Shown here: one piece after another, positions 14,893-24,020 of the stretch
Layout: the number at the start of each line of letters is the position of its first letter
Numbering within the stretch: the first letter of the stretch is position 1
NCBI GenBank assembly: GCA_036502005.1
Contig: DASXZH010000064.1
Location: 1-60,125 of the forward strand
DNA from: DASXZH01 sp036502005
Lineage (GTDB): Bacteria; Armatimonadota; Fimbriimonadia; Fimbriimonadales; Fimbriimonadaceae
Reading direction: 5' to 3'
Length of the DNA stretch: 60,125 bases
Program-made: the position numbers and the translations under genes
The notes under the pieces: model-generated
What the model was told of the DNA's origin: nothing
Databases searched by the model: none
What the model saw: only the letters and a program-made list of their open reading frames with translations

Positions 14893-17511
14893 TTAGGGAT
14901 TGACCACCATAGTTGTCTCGACGGCAGTCGATCCGGTTTTGGCAGTGATTACGGCTGTTGTTGCGGCGCTCACCTTGTTCGTTGTCAGGGTTGCGTTTGC
15001 GGCCGTTGCCCCAGCGGGAACGGTGATTGTGGCAGGTGGTTTAGCCGAAGCGCTGTTGCTTGCCACGTTCACAACGAATCCGCCAACCGGAGCCTTGCCG
15101 TTCAAATAAACAGCCACTTTTGTGCTCACACCTCCTACAACAGGAGAAGGCGCGACTCTGACCACAGAAACCGAAGGTGGGATTACGGTGATCGCAGCAA
15201 ACTCCGTCGACGTTCCGAGAACGGCCTTAAGGGTTACTGCCGTGACTGCACTCACCGGAGTAGAAGCGAGCGAGAAAGACACGCTCGTCTTGCCCGCAGG
15301 CACTGTTACCGTTGCGGGAACGGTAATCCCAGCCGCGCTGCTTGAGAGAGAAACCACATCTCCGCCACTTCCAGCGGCGGAAGCCAGTGTAACAGTTGCT
15401 GTTGCGGCGTTGCCTCCAACCACGACACTGGCAGAAGGTGAGAACTGGGTGATGCCAGGGAACACGGCCGAGGGGTTCAAAACAAAGTCGGCCGTCAGGG
15501 TCACTGCCCCAGTGTTAGCCGTGATCGTAACCGTGGTCGAACTTGTGACGGCGCTTGTAGTCACGGTGCAGTTTGTGCTCGTGGAACCCGAAGCGACTGT
15601 TACCGACGTGGGCACCTTCGCAAGTGAGTTGTTGCTGGACAGCTTAACGAGTTGGCCTGCGCTAGGTGCTTTACCGTTCAGGTAAACAGCGCATTTCGTG
15701 CTAACACCCCCCACCACGGGTGATGGTGCTATCCGAACCAAAGAAAGGGTAGGCGGAATAACCGTGACCATCGCATTCACAATTGAGGATCCTAGAGTGG
15801 CCTTCAAAGTCACGGCCGTCACTGCGGTAACCGGTGTCGAAGTCAACGCAAAAGAAACGCTTGCCTCGCCCGATGGCACGGTGACGGTAGCTGGAACGGT
15901 AAAGCCGCCGGTATTGCTTGAAAGGTTAACTACATATCCCCCAGTGCCCGCGGCAGAGGCCAGCGTCACCGATGCGGTGGACGCGTTTCCTCCGACGATA
16001 ACGCCCGCCAAGGGAGCAAACTCCGTAATTGCCGGCGGCGGCGGCGGGTTTACTACGATGGTAGTGCTAGCTGACGTTGAACCTAGCGTTGCCGTGAGTT
16101 GTACGCTCGTTGCCGTTGTTACGGCGTTGGAAGTAACTGTAAAAGCAGCCGACATCGCTCCCTGCGGAACGGTCAGTATCGTATTGGCAATTACTGCAGT
16201 GTTTCCGCTGTCGAGAGTGGCTATAGCATTAGCAGGGGCTGGATAGTCTAACGAAACGGTGCCATGGACCGGGCTCCCTCCCACCAAGCTGGTTTGTTCA
16301 AGTTGAAGTTTCGTAACTGCAGGGCTGATCCCAGCAATAAAACTCTGGCTCGCAGAGCCGTTTCTGCCTTGCACCAACATGACAGATCCGTCGCCGGACA
16401 TTGACTGCGTGCCAACGTTGGAAAGCGTGTAGCCGTCGCTTGATGCCCCCTTAGCCGTTAAGAATGCTAGCAAGTCCTGCTGGGTGCCACCAAAAGAGAC
16501 CACTGAATTGCCCGGCACAAAGCCTGTGAGGAAATTGCCAAATAGTGTGCGCTTGAAATTCGGAGCTATTGAGAAGCCGGCGAGAACTGAGCCATCCACG
16601 CAGCAGGAATGAACTTCGAAGTTGCTAAGGTTAAATAGCTGTTGAGTAGGGCTCAGGAAAAAATCGCTGATGGTCAGGAAGCCATCGGTCTCGTCGCCGG
16701 TGAATTTGACTTCGCCGCTGCCAAGGGTTTCGGTGTAGACATCGAATGCCCCTCCATAGCAGGTTAGCCCGTTCGAAGTTGAGCAAAACGGATCTACATA
16801 TCCAGTTACATCGTTGTTTGGGTCGTTCTGATTGACAAAGAACGTTACTACCGCGTCAAGAGCTAGAAAGTCACCGAGAGTTCCGATGCTAATTAGGCCC
16901 CCTTTCTGAACGACACCAACGCCCGGGGAGGTCTCAGCCTGGGCATATCCGCCCGTTGCGTCGCACAGGATCGCCGAACCGTCGTCGCTAATGGAGTTCA
17001 AGACCGTGCTCGTACTAAGAAAGGGTGGCACATAGAGAGTCCCATCCGTCCAAAAGGAGGGAAGGCCGTCGCAATAGCCCGCGATTGTGGCACCATTAGC
17101 ACTGATGAGGGTCGCAGTCCCCGTCGTCGTATTTGATGCCAGTGGTAGCGTGATTAACTCGCCGTCAATGTAAACGATAGGCAAGTTTTTGTTTTGGCCA
17201 ACGATCACAGACCCGTCGTTATTGCAGCTATTGGCTACGGAGCCGGCTGAAACGCCGGGCAAATCGTACACGGCCCCATCAACCCAGTAGGCCGCCTTAT
17301 TTGTGCTTAAATCGGTTCCAACTACGACCTGGCCATTTCTCGAGAGCGCCTTGGCACTGAAGGTTGCCCCCAGTCCGGTGAGGGAGGCTGTTTGGGCACC
17401 AGCGAAGGCTGCGCAGGTAAGGGCCATGAGTGCGACTACTACTTTTGCCGGCTGAGCAATACGACCATGTTTCAAACCAAGTTTGGTCCAACTAAGAAAG
17501 CTCTTAAACAT
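14893..17511 (-). CDS. Secreted HAF-repeat/Ig-like-repeat protein, paralogue 1
   Basis: 872 residues. The N-terminus MFKSFLSWTKLGLKHG... carries a long basic n-region and a signal peptide ending AGAQ (about residue 40). About 42-400 has HAF-type repeats (ALSRNGQVVVG, CNNDGSVIVG, SISDDGSAI, SGDGSVML). Five Ig-like repeats of about 85 residues follow, the last four as two A-B pairs (A with VVGGNAATATVTLASAAG; B with RVAPSPVVGGVSTK and LNGKAP). No anchor or sorting domain at the C-terminus is seen. ATG start with GGGAG 6 bases upstream. It has its own promoter (see 17576-17604) and does not share the 61-nt leader of the other two paralogues. Confidence 0.85.
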   Translation of the reverse strand: MFKSFLSWTKLGLKHGRIAQPAKVVVALMALTCAAFAGAQTASLTGLGATFSAKALSRNGQVVVGTDLSTNKAAYWVDGAVYDLPGVSAGSVANSCNNDGSVIVGQNKNLPIVYIDGELITLPLASNTTTGTATLISANGATIAGYCDGLPSFWTDGTLYVPPFLSTSTVLNSISDDGSAILCDATGGYAQAETSPGVGVVQKGGLISIGTLGDFLALDAVVTFFVNQNDPNNDVTGYVDPFCSTSNGLTCYGGAFDVYTETLGSGEVKFTGDETDGFLTISDFFLSPTQQLFNLSNFEVHSCCVDGSVLAGFSIAPNFKRTLFGNFLTGFVPGNSVVSFGGTQQDLLAFLTAKGASSDGYTLSNVGTQSMSGDGSVMLVQGRNGSASQSFIAGISPAVTKLQLEQTSLVGGSPVHGTVSLDYPAPANAIATLDSGNTAVIANTILTVPQGAMSAAFTVTSNAVTTATSVQLTATLGSTSASTTIVVNPPPPPAITEFAPLAGVIVGGNASTASVTLASAAGTGGYVVNLSSNTGGFTVPATVTVPSGEASVSFALTSTPVTAVTAVTLKATLGSSIVNAMVTVIPPTLSLVRIAPSPVVGGVSTKCAVYLNGKAPSAGQLVKLSSNNSLAKVPTSVTVASGSTSTNCTVTTSAVTSSTTVTITANTGAVTLTADFVLNPSAVFPGITQFSPSASVVVGGNAATATVTLASAAGSGGDVVSLSSSAAGITVPATVTVPAGKTSVSFSLASTPVSAVTAVTLKAVLGTSTEFAAITVIPPSVSVVRVAPSPVVGGVSTKVAVYLNGKAPVGGFVVNVASNSASAKPPATITVPAGATAANATLTTNKVSAATTAVITAKTGSTAVETTMVVNP

Positions 17512-17575
17512 AACGATCTCCCGAACGCGGTTGCCCTACCGTTAAAGCTAAGCTCCCTTTATGCGATCCAAACCA

Positions 17576-17604
17576 ATTGTACAAGAACAATATTGTTCCG
17601 GCAA
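17576..17604 (-). promoter_or_regulatory. Sigma70-type promoter with a palindrome in its spacer
   Basis: Reading on the minus strand, TTGCCG (plus 17599-17604) and TACAAT (plus 17576-17581) are separated by exactly 17 bases. The spacer holds a perfect 14-bp palindrome GAACAATATTGTTC at 17585-17598, placed as a repressor operator would be. The start codon of paralogue 1 lies 65 bases downstream. The hexamers are seen in the sequence; function is inference. Confidence 0.55.
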
Positions 17605-17618
17605 AAGAAATGAAAATG

Positions 17619-20252
17619 TTACGGGTTAACCACCATCGTGGTCAGCGTACTGACCGAACCGGTCTTAGCAGTAATCACGGCCGTTGTGGCCGAAGTTACT
17701 GGGCTTGTGGTCAATGTTGCATTTGCTGCCGTCGCCCCGGCTGGAACCGTGATGGTTGTTGGCACCTGGGCTGCAAGGCTGTTGCTTGCCACACTCACAA
17801 CAAAGCCGCCGGTTGGCGCCTGGCCATTTAGGTAGACAGCCACCTTTGTGCTCACGCCGCCAACCACCGGCGAAGGCGCTACTCTCACCAAGGAAACAGA
17901 AGGGGGGATCACCGTCACGATGGTTTTAATGGTCGAAGTTCCAAGGGTCGCCGTAAGAGTCACCGTGGTTACGGCGGTTACGGGCGTTGAGGAAAGAGAA
18001 AATGACACACTTGTCTTTCCGGCTAGGACAGTCACTGAAGAGGGGACCGTAACTCCAGCCGTGTTGCTCGCCAGTGTCACAACATCGCCGCCCGTTCCAG
18101 CGGCAGAAGCAAGAGTAACCGAAGCAGTCGCAGCATTCCCACCGACTATCACGCCTGCTGAGGGATAGAAACTTGTAATCGCAGGATAAACCACGGCGGG
18201 GCTTAATACCATGGTTGTTTCGGTGGTGACCGAACCGGTCTTAGCCGTAACAACCACGGTAGTGGAGCTTGTAACAGCTTTAGTAGTTACAGTTGCATTT
18301 GCAGCCGTCGCACCGGCAAGGACGGTGATCGTTGCAGGAACCGTCACCAAAGAGTTGTTGCTGGCAACGCTCACCGCAAACCCGCCGGTTGGGGCTTTTC
18401 CATTCAGATACATGGCAACCTTTGTGCTAACTCCGCCTACTACCGGCGAAGGCGCGACTCGGACGAGTGAAACAGAAGGCGGAATTACGGTGACGACCGT
18501 GTACTCAGTCGATGATCCAAGAGTGGCTTGCAGGGTCGCTGTCGTAACCGCATTTAAGGGAGTTGAAGTAATGGGGAACGAAGCAACTGTCGCCCCAGAT
18601 GCAACCATGGCGCTTGCCGGCACCTGAACGTTGGCATTGTCGCTCGACAGGGTTACAACGTCACCCAAAGCTCCGGCTGCAGAGGCAAGGTGCACATAGC
18701 CTAGGATGGTATTTCCACCAACTACCGTTCCCGCCGCGGGATAAAACTCGGTAATGGCTGGAGTTGGCGGCGGGTTGACGGTCACAGTGGCCATGGTTGA
18801 AGTCGACCCTATCGACGCCGTAAGTTGCACGGTTGTTGGGGCTGTTACCGCGCTGGACAGGAGGGTAAATGAGCCGAGCATGGTTCCCTGAGGAACGGCT
18901 ACTGACGTAGGCTGGACAACGGTGTTGTTGCTGCTTTGGACGGTGACAGTTGTGTTAGCCGGTGCCGGGTAGTCGAGGCTCACTGTCGCCTGCACCGAAG
19001 CTCCGCCTACAAAGCTGCTTTGGTCAGGATTGAGAGCCGATACGGATGGGCTTACGGTGGCAATAAAACTTTGGCTTGTATTAGCGATACTGCCCGCGCC
19101 CAAGATGACGGAGCCATCGGCAGATATTGCCTGCGTCGACAAGTCGCTTAACGTCCAGCCGGCCGTTGCCGCCCCCTTCTGCGTTAGGAACTGGTCCAAG
19201 TCTTGAACGGTGCCTCCAAAAGAAATCTCTGGGTTAAGGTCTTGGAAGAGAAACAGTTCGGAATTGCCAAACGCGTCGGAATTGAAATCTTGCTTTACAT
19301 AGCCGCCGGCTAGGACGCTGCCGTCCGCGCTGCACGAGCGAATCTCAAAGTTGGCCTGATTGCCGAATTGCCCGTTACCACTAGCGTTGTTGATGACCGG
19401 CCAGAATCCGTCGCTCTCCGGGTTGCGGTACGGGCCGCTGCCGACAGGCGTAAATGTTTGAGTGAAGAGATCATATGAACTCCCAAACTGCGTGCTGCCG
19501 TCCGCGGTTAGGCATAAAAGATCCTCATATCCTTGGACATCGCTATCAGGGTCACTTAGATTTACATAAAATGGGCTGACGCTGGAAGCGGCTATGGTTT
19601 GCCCAAGCCCACTTACATGAATCACGCCTGGATTCTGGGCGGTAAATCCCCCGGTAAAGCCGCCTTCTGTGAGAATGTAGGTGCCCGTGAGGTCGCATGC
19701 GATTGTGGAACCGTCATCGCTGATCTCGTTCAAAACGGCATTGGGATAAGCAGAGATAGGGAAAATACCGGCAAGGGTCCACACCACGGGAGTTCCATTG
19801 CAATAGCCTCCAACCGTTGAGCCGTTCGCGCTGATCAAGCTCGCGTATCCAAAACTCGTTCCCGCCAATACGGGCAGTGCAACCAAGTTTCCGCCGGAGC
19901 TGTTGTTCTCCCAAATGAACGGGAGATCATTGTTTTTGCCAACGATGACGGAGCCATCGGCGTTGCAGCTAAAGGCCTCGGAGCCCGCAGCAACCCCTGG
20001 AATATCCTTTAAGACTCCGTTAGCCCAGTAGGCAGCCATGTCCGTATTAATGTCGCTTCCGACTACGACTTGCCCGTTTCTGGAAAGTGCCAGGGCGGAA
20101 AAAGTGTTTCCAAGGCCTGTGATGGTTGCAGTTTGTGCGATAGCCGAAGAAATACAGGCAATGAACAAAACTGAGGCAACGAGTTTAGCTGCAGGCAACA
20201 ATCGATAAAGGTTTGGGCCAACATTGGCCCGTTTAAGAATGCACTTTCGCAA
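17619..20252 (-). CDS. Secreted HAF-repeat/Ig-like-repeat protein, paralogue 2
   Basis: 877 residues with the same plan as its neighbours: signal peptide to about residue 39 (ISSAIAQ), HAF-type half to about 400 (ALSRNGQVVVGSD, SCSADGSVLAGG), then five Ig-like repeats. The start is TTG at 20252, chosen because GGAGG lies 7 bases upstream and paralogue 3 uses the same arrangement. Many codons in the B repeats match those of the other paralogues, suggesting recent duplication or exchange. Likely a secreted or surface filament/adhesin component; target unknown. Confidence 0.84.
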   Translation of the reverse strand: MRKCILKRANVGPNLYRLLPAAKLVASVLFIACISSAIAQTATITGLGNTFSALALSRNGQVVVGSDINTDMAAYWANGVLKDIPGVAAGSEAFSCNADGSVIVGKNNDLPFIWENNSSGGNLVALPVLAGTSFGYASLISANGSTVGGYCNGTPVVWTLAGIFPISAYPNAVLNEISDDGSTIACDLTGTYILTEGGFTGGFTAQNPGVIHVSGLGQTIAASSVSPFYVNLSDPDSDVQGYEDLLCLTADGSTQFGSSYDLFTQTFTPVGSGPYRNPESDGFWPVINNASGNGQFGNQANFEIRSCSADGSVLAGGYVKQDFNSDAFGNSELFLFQDLNPEISFGGTVQDLDQFLTQKGAATAGWTLSDLSTQAISADGSVILGAGSIANTSQSFIATVSPSVSALNPDQSSFVGGASVQATVSLDYPAPANTTVTVQSSNNTVVQPTSVAVPQGTMLGSFTLLSSAVTAPTTVQLTASIGSTSTMATVTVNPPPTPAITEFYPAAGTVVGGNTILGYVHLASAAGALGDVVTLSSDNANVQVPASAMVASGATVASFPITSTPLNAVTTATLQATLGSSTEYTVVTVIPPSVSLVRVAPSPVVGGVSTKVAMYLNGKAPTGGFAVSVASNNSLVTVPATITVLAGATAANATVTTKAVTSSTTVVVTAKTGSVTTETTMVLSPAVVYPAITSFYPSAGVIVGGNAATASVTLASAAGTGGDVVTLASNTAGVTVPSSVTVLAGKTSVSFSLSSTPVTAVTTVTLTATLGTSTIKTIVTVIPPSVSLVRVAPSPVVGGVSTKVAVYLNGQAPTGGFVVSVASNSLAAQVPTTITVPAGATAANATLTTSPVTSATTAVITAKTGSVSTLTTMVVNP

Positions 20253-20371
20253 CGTAAATCCTCCGAAGCAAATCGCTTAACCAGAGAAGTAAAGTTGCGT
20301 TATCGCACCTTCAAAAAAATGGATTTAGTGATTGTCCGATACAAGTATACAAAATGTGGCCCGATGAACAA
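20253..20371 (-). promoter_or_regulatory. Promoter and conserved 61-nt leader of paralogue 2
   Basis: On the minus strand a TATACT -10 (plus 20344-20349) has TTGTTC (plus 20366-20371) 16 bases upstream. The transcript would include 20273-20333, which matches 23857-23917 at 58 of 61 positions. Within it the strand can form AAG-x-TGC / GCA-x-CTT around an ATAA loop, kept in both copies. The GGAGG ribosome site follows. The leader is far better conserved than the adjoining signal-peptide codons. Confidence 0.65.
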
Positions 20372-20434
20372 CTTGGCATTTAGCTCGCGAATGCGAGGGC
20401 CGGACACTAAAGGCTGCTCAAGTAGAATTTGAGC

Positions 20435-21106
20435 ATGAAGATGTACGCCAGTTTTCTGTTTATTGGGCTTGCCTTTCTGGCCCTTGCTTGGCAACAAAGT
20501 GTCCGCTACCAGCGGCATTTCGAGGTCGGCCAGACAGGAAGGTATACCGTCCATTTTTCGGGATCGGCTATATTCGGGGATTTGGATGTCACTCAGACGA
20601 CGGCCAGCAAGGTGATGTCGATCGACAAGGGCGGAGGCGCGAATGTGCAGTACACCATCCAGTCGCGTAAGGTGCTGGTTAACGGATCAGATATCTCCAC
20701 GAAGTTGGATCCACCCTACATTCACAAGCTCGATAAAAACGGCATTCCCATCGAGGGGGCGAAGGATTTCGACCATAACGACTTTTCGCTTTACTTGGGT
20801 GGTTCGTTTGGGCGAGATTTGAATGTTGGAGACGTTGTTCCGATCAAACAACCAATGCCCGATGGAAAGGGAAATGCCACAGGAAGCCTAAAGCTTTTAA
20901 GCCTAAGCCAAGGCGAAGCGACCTTCGACGCTGTTATCACAGTGCCGAGAGGTAACCAAGAACCTACGGTGCTGCGCGGCAAGATAGAAGTGAGCACAAG
21001 GGATGCGACGCTGGACAAGATCGAGGCTACCGTGGAGAACCTCGACCTTGGCCAAGCCGTGCTTGCTGATGCGAAATACTCCTTGAGCCGGACCGGATCT
21101 CTCTAG
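20435..21106 (+). CDS. Exported protein of unknown function
   Basis: 223 residues from the ATG at 20435 (a TTG two codons upstream is the alternative). Hydrophobic residues 3-20 form a signal peptide or anchor. The rest is beta-rich with regular polar strands (YTVHFSGSAIFGDLDVTQTT; GSLKLLSLSQGEATFDAVIT) and a DVVPIKQPMPDG segment. Many secreted proteins of planctomycete/armatimonadete type show this look (DUF6263-like), but I cannot assign it firmly. It sits alone on the plus strand between two HAF/Ig paralogues, and its upstream region abuts the leader of paralogue 2, so the two are divergently transcribed. Confidence 0.68.
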   Translation: MKMYASFLFIGLAFLALAWQQSVRYQRHFEVGQTGRYTVHFSGSAIFGDLDVTQTTASKVMSIDKGGGANVQYTIQSRKVLVNGSDISTKLDPPYIHKLDKNGIPIEGAKDFDHNDFSLYLGGSFGRDLNVGDVVPIKQPMPDGKGNATGSLKLLSLSQGEATFDAVITVPRGNQEPTVLRGKIEVSTRDATLDKIEATVENLDLGQAVLADAKYSLSRTGSL

Positions 21107-21132
21107 GAAAAATGATGGCCCAGCTACTGTCA

Positions 21133-21165
21133 CCTTATCAACCGGCGAATCGCCGGTTGATAAGG
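21133..21165. terminator. Perfect 16-bp palindromic hairpin between convergent genes
   Basis: Arms CCTTATCAACCGGCGA and TCGCCGGTTGATAAGG flank a single central A. It lies 27 bases after the stop of the 20435 gene and 12 bases beyond the stop of paralogue 3, as expected for a shared bidirectional terminator. There is no clear T-run, so termination is inferred. Confidence 0.65.
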
Positions 21166-21176
21166 ATTGAATCACA

Positions 21177-23837
21177 TTAGGGATCAATCAACATTGTGGT
21201 CAGCGTAGTGACCGATCCGGTCTTGGCTGTTACTACAACTGCTGTGGCAGCCGTTACCGCGCTCGTTGTCACAGTCGCATTTGCTGCGGTGGCTCCTGCT
21301 GGAACGGTGATTGTTGCCGGAACATGGGCTGATGGGTTATTGCTGGCGAGGGTCACAGTCAATCCGCCAACAGGTGCTTTTCCATTAAGGTACACGGCCA
21401 CCTTCGTGCTCACACCACCTACAACGGGTGAGGGCGAAACTCTAACGAGCGACACACTTGGCGGAACTATCGTAACAGCGGCCTTCTCAATCGCTGTCCC
21501 AAGTGTTGCAGTCAAGGTCGCCGTGGTAACGGCCATAACGGGAGTGGATGTCAGCGAAAAGGAGACGCTCGTCTTACCTGCCAGCACTGTAACTGTTGCG
21601 GGCACCGTAACGCCAGATGTGCTGCTGGAAAGGTGGACAACATCCCCGCCCGTTCCCGCAGCCGAAGCGAGAGTCACGGTTGCTGTGGCTGCATTTCCGC
21701 CAACAATGACGCCGGCCGACGGCGAAAACTGTGTAATCGCTGGGTAAACCACTGCTGGATTTAGAACCATAGTCGTTTCAGTTGACGCGGCGCCGGTTTT
21801 AGCAGTGACAACCACGGTTGTCGAGCTTGAAACAACCTTCGTAGTGACCGTCGCATTCGCTGCAGTCGCGCCCGCGAGCACCGTGATCGTTGCTGGAACA
21901 ACTACCGATGTGTTGTTGCTGGCGACGGTGACTGGAAATCCCCCGGCGGGTGCCTTCCCATTCAGGTAGACAGCCACTTTTGTGCTAACTCCGCCCACTA
22001 CAGGCGAAGGGGCAACCTTCACCAAGGAAACGGTTGGCGGAATCACGGTAACGACTGTATACTCGGCTGAAGTTCCGATGGTAGCTGTAATCGTCGCCGT
22101 CGTCACAGCCTTAACGGGATTCGAAGTGATAGAAAAAGACCCAACCGTAGTGCCCGTAGCAACTTTTACACTCGCCGGAACTTGAACGCCAGCATTGTTG
22201 CTCGACAGCTTGATTACGTCACCAGAAGCTCCCGCCGTAGGGGAAATTCGCACATAGCCCAAGATTGTATTTCCACCGACAACCGTTCCAGCCGCTGGAT
22301 AGAACTCCGTTATCAGGATTAGCGGCGGGTTCACCGTTACCTTAGCTGTCACCGTCGTTGAGTTAAGCGTCGCAGTGATGGTAACCGTTGTTGGCGCAGT
22401 CACCGCAACCGAGGAAAGTGTAAATGCGCCAAGCATAGTTCCCTTTGAAACGGGCACAGATTGAGCCGGAATCACACCCAGGTTATCGCTCTCGATATCC
22501 ACTGTTGTTCCTGCAGGTGCGGGAAAGTCAAGTCCAACCGTGGACTGAACTGAACTGCCACCAACAAAAGTGTTTTGGCCGGGCTTTAGGCTGGTTAGAG
22601 CGGGACTGATTGTGACAATAAAGTTCTGGGTTACGTTGTTTAAAGTTCCCTTGCCCAATATAACGGAGCCATCCCCAGACATGGCCTGAGTAGAAACATT
22701 GGTGAGAGTCCAGCCCGCAGTGGCAGCGCCTTTTCCGGTTATGAACTGGTTTAGATCCAGCACCTTGCCGCCAAAAGCGATCTCAGGATTCCCTACGACG
22801 ATAGAGATTGCCTCCAGATTGCCATAAATGTCGGTGCCAAATGCCGGAGTTACTGCGCCTCCGCCGAGGATGCTGCCATCCGAACTGCAGGAGTGGGGTT
22901 CAAAGTTGCTGAAATTCCCTAACGGAGCGCCGGTAGTGGAAGTATTGCTAACGGTAATGAAACCGTCCGTCTCATTGTCATAGACAGGTGCTCCGTCGCT
23001 GCCAATCGGGGGAAATTCCGTGACAGTAAAAGCGTCAAACGCAGCTCCGAACTGAGTGGTTCCATCGGAGGTTAAGCAGAAGAGATCTTCGTAAGCAGTT
23101 AGGTCGTTATCGGGATTGTAAAGATTGTGATAGTAAGGAGTGGCGACATTTGTGACCGGTCCAAAGGGAGTTCCGAGGACCACCCCCGGGCTTTGAGCAC
23201 CAAAACCTCCTGGGAAGCCATTTCGAGCGCTGCCGTAGGTGCCAGTAAGGTCGCATGCGATTGTAGAACCGTCATCGCTTATGCTGTTCATTATCGTTTG
23301 GGCCGTGGTACCCCCAATGGTGGTTACATCTCCAGTTGGAAACTCGCTCATTTCCCAAATCACGGGGGTGCCACCGCTATAACCAGCAATCGTTGTTCCG
23401 CCCGCGTTTATCAGCGTTGCCGTACCGTTCGCATTGCCTGAAAGTAGTGGTAGTGAACTAAAGAAAACAGCGCTGTCATTGGACTCTATAAACTCTACAA
23501 ATGGAACTCCATTATCGGTCCCAACGATGATGGATGCATCCGAATTACAACTATTTAAGACAGAGCCCGTGCTCGGACCAGAAATGTCACTTACAGCTCC
23601 GTTCGACCAATACGCGGCCGCGTTCATCGTCTTGTCCAATCCGACCGCAACCTTGCCGTTTCTCGAAAGAGCGTTAGCGGTAAAGTTTGGCCCCAACCCT
23701 GTTAGAGTTGCCGTTTGGCCCATGGAAAAAGCCACGCAGCTTAATGTAAAAGCTGCGCCTAGCGGCTTAAGATAACGGTGGGTTGGGGCAACAATAGCCC
23801 GCCCGACCCTGGGCTGACGAAACCTGATTATTTGCAA
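21177..23837 (-). CDS. Secreted HAF-repeat/Ig-like-repeat protein, paralogue 3
   Basis: 886 residues; signal peptide ends near FSMGQ (about 41), then HAF-type repeats (ALSRNGKVAVG, SSDGSILGGG, MSGDGSVILG) and five Ig-like repeats in the R1-A-B-A-B order of the family. TTG start at 23837 with GGAGG 7 bases upstream, the same arrangement as paralogue 2. The terminal repeat pair is the most similar part between paralogues. The three genes total about 8 kb and differ mostly in the HAF half, as if ligand-facing parts diverged while the stalk was kept. Confidence 0.84.
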   Translation of the reverse strand: MQIIRFRQPRVGRAIVAPTHRYLKPLGAAFTLSCVAFSMGQTATLTGLGPNFTANALSRNGKVAVGLDKTMNAAAYWSNGAVSDISGPSTGSVLNSCNSDASIIVGTDNGVPFVEFIESNDSAVFFSSLPLLSGNANGTATLINAGGTTIAGYSGGTPVIWEMSEFPTGDVTTIGGTTAQTIMNSISDDGSTIACDLTGTYGSARNGFPGGFGAQSPGVVLGTPFGPVTNVATPYYHNLYNPDNDLTAYEDLFCLTSDGTTQFGAAFDAFTVTEFPPIGSDGAPVYDNETDGFITVSNTSTTGAPLGNFSNFEPHSCSSDGSILGGGAVTPAFGTDIYGNLEAISIVVGNPEIAFGGKVLDLNQFITGKGAATAGWTLTNVSTQAMSGDGSVILGKGTLNNVTQNFIVTISPALTSLKPGQNTFVGGSSVQSTVGLDFPAPAGTTVDIESDNLGVIPAQSVPVSKGTMLGAFTLSSVAVTAPTTVTITATLNSTTVTAKVTVNPPLILITEFYPAAGTVVGGNTILGYVRISPTAGASGDVIKLSSNNAGVQVPASVKVATGTTVGSFSITSNPVKAVTTATITATIGTSAEYTVVTVIPPTVSLVKVAPSPVVGGVSTKVAVYLNGKAPAGGFPVTVASNNTSVVVPATITVLAGATAANATVTTKVVSSSTTVVVTAKTGAASTETTMVLNPAVVYPAITQFSPSAGVIVGGNAATATVTLASAAGTGGDVVHLSSSTSGVTVPATVTVLAGKTSVSFSLTSTPVMAVTTATLTATLGTAIEKAAVTIVPPSVSLVRVSPSPVVGGVSTKVAVYLNGKAPVGGLTVTLASNNPSAHVPATITVPAGATAANATVTTSAVTAATAVVVTAKTGSVTTLTTMLIDP

Positions 23838-23953
23838 ACAAACTCCTCCGGGCGTATCGCTTAACCAGAGAAGTAAAGGTGCGTTATGGCATCTTCAAAA
23901 AAATGGATTTAGTGATTAAGCTTTAGTATACAAAATTGTCAGGATGGTTCCAA
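23838..23953 (-). promoter_or_regulatory. Promoter and conserved 61-nt leader of paralogue 3
   Basis: On the minus strand TTGGAA (plus 23948-23953) and TATACT (plus 23925-23930) are 17 bases apart. The leader 23857-23917 is 58/61 identical to 20273-20333 upstream of paralogue 2. The three differences fall in or beside the small hairpin; one (C to G) removes its innermost pair. A GGAGG ribosome site follows. Confidence 0.68.
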
Positions 23954-24020
23954 ATTTAATTGGACCGCCACACCCTTTGGGGTTAGGTTTTGCAGATGGG
24001 GGGATTGGTATCCTCTTGTC

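Noticed and set aside
17585..17598. LexA box
   Set aside because: The palindrome has six bases between the GAAC and GTTC halves instead of four, so the LexA spacing does not fit.
15122..18627. Long plus-strand open frames antisense to the HAF/Ig genes
   Set aside because: They are frame shadows caused by the Gly/Thr/Val-rich repeat codons; no starts with ribosome sites.
20253..23953. c-di-GMP-I riboswitch as an explanation of the conserved leader
   Set aside because: The GEMM core sequences are not present; only a short hairpin is seen.
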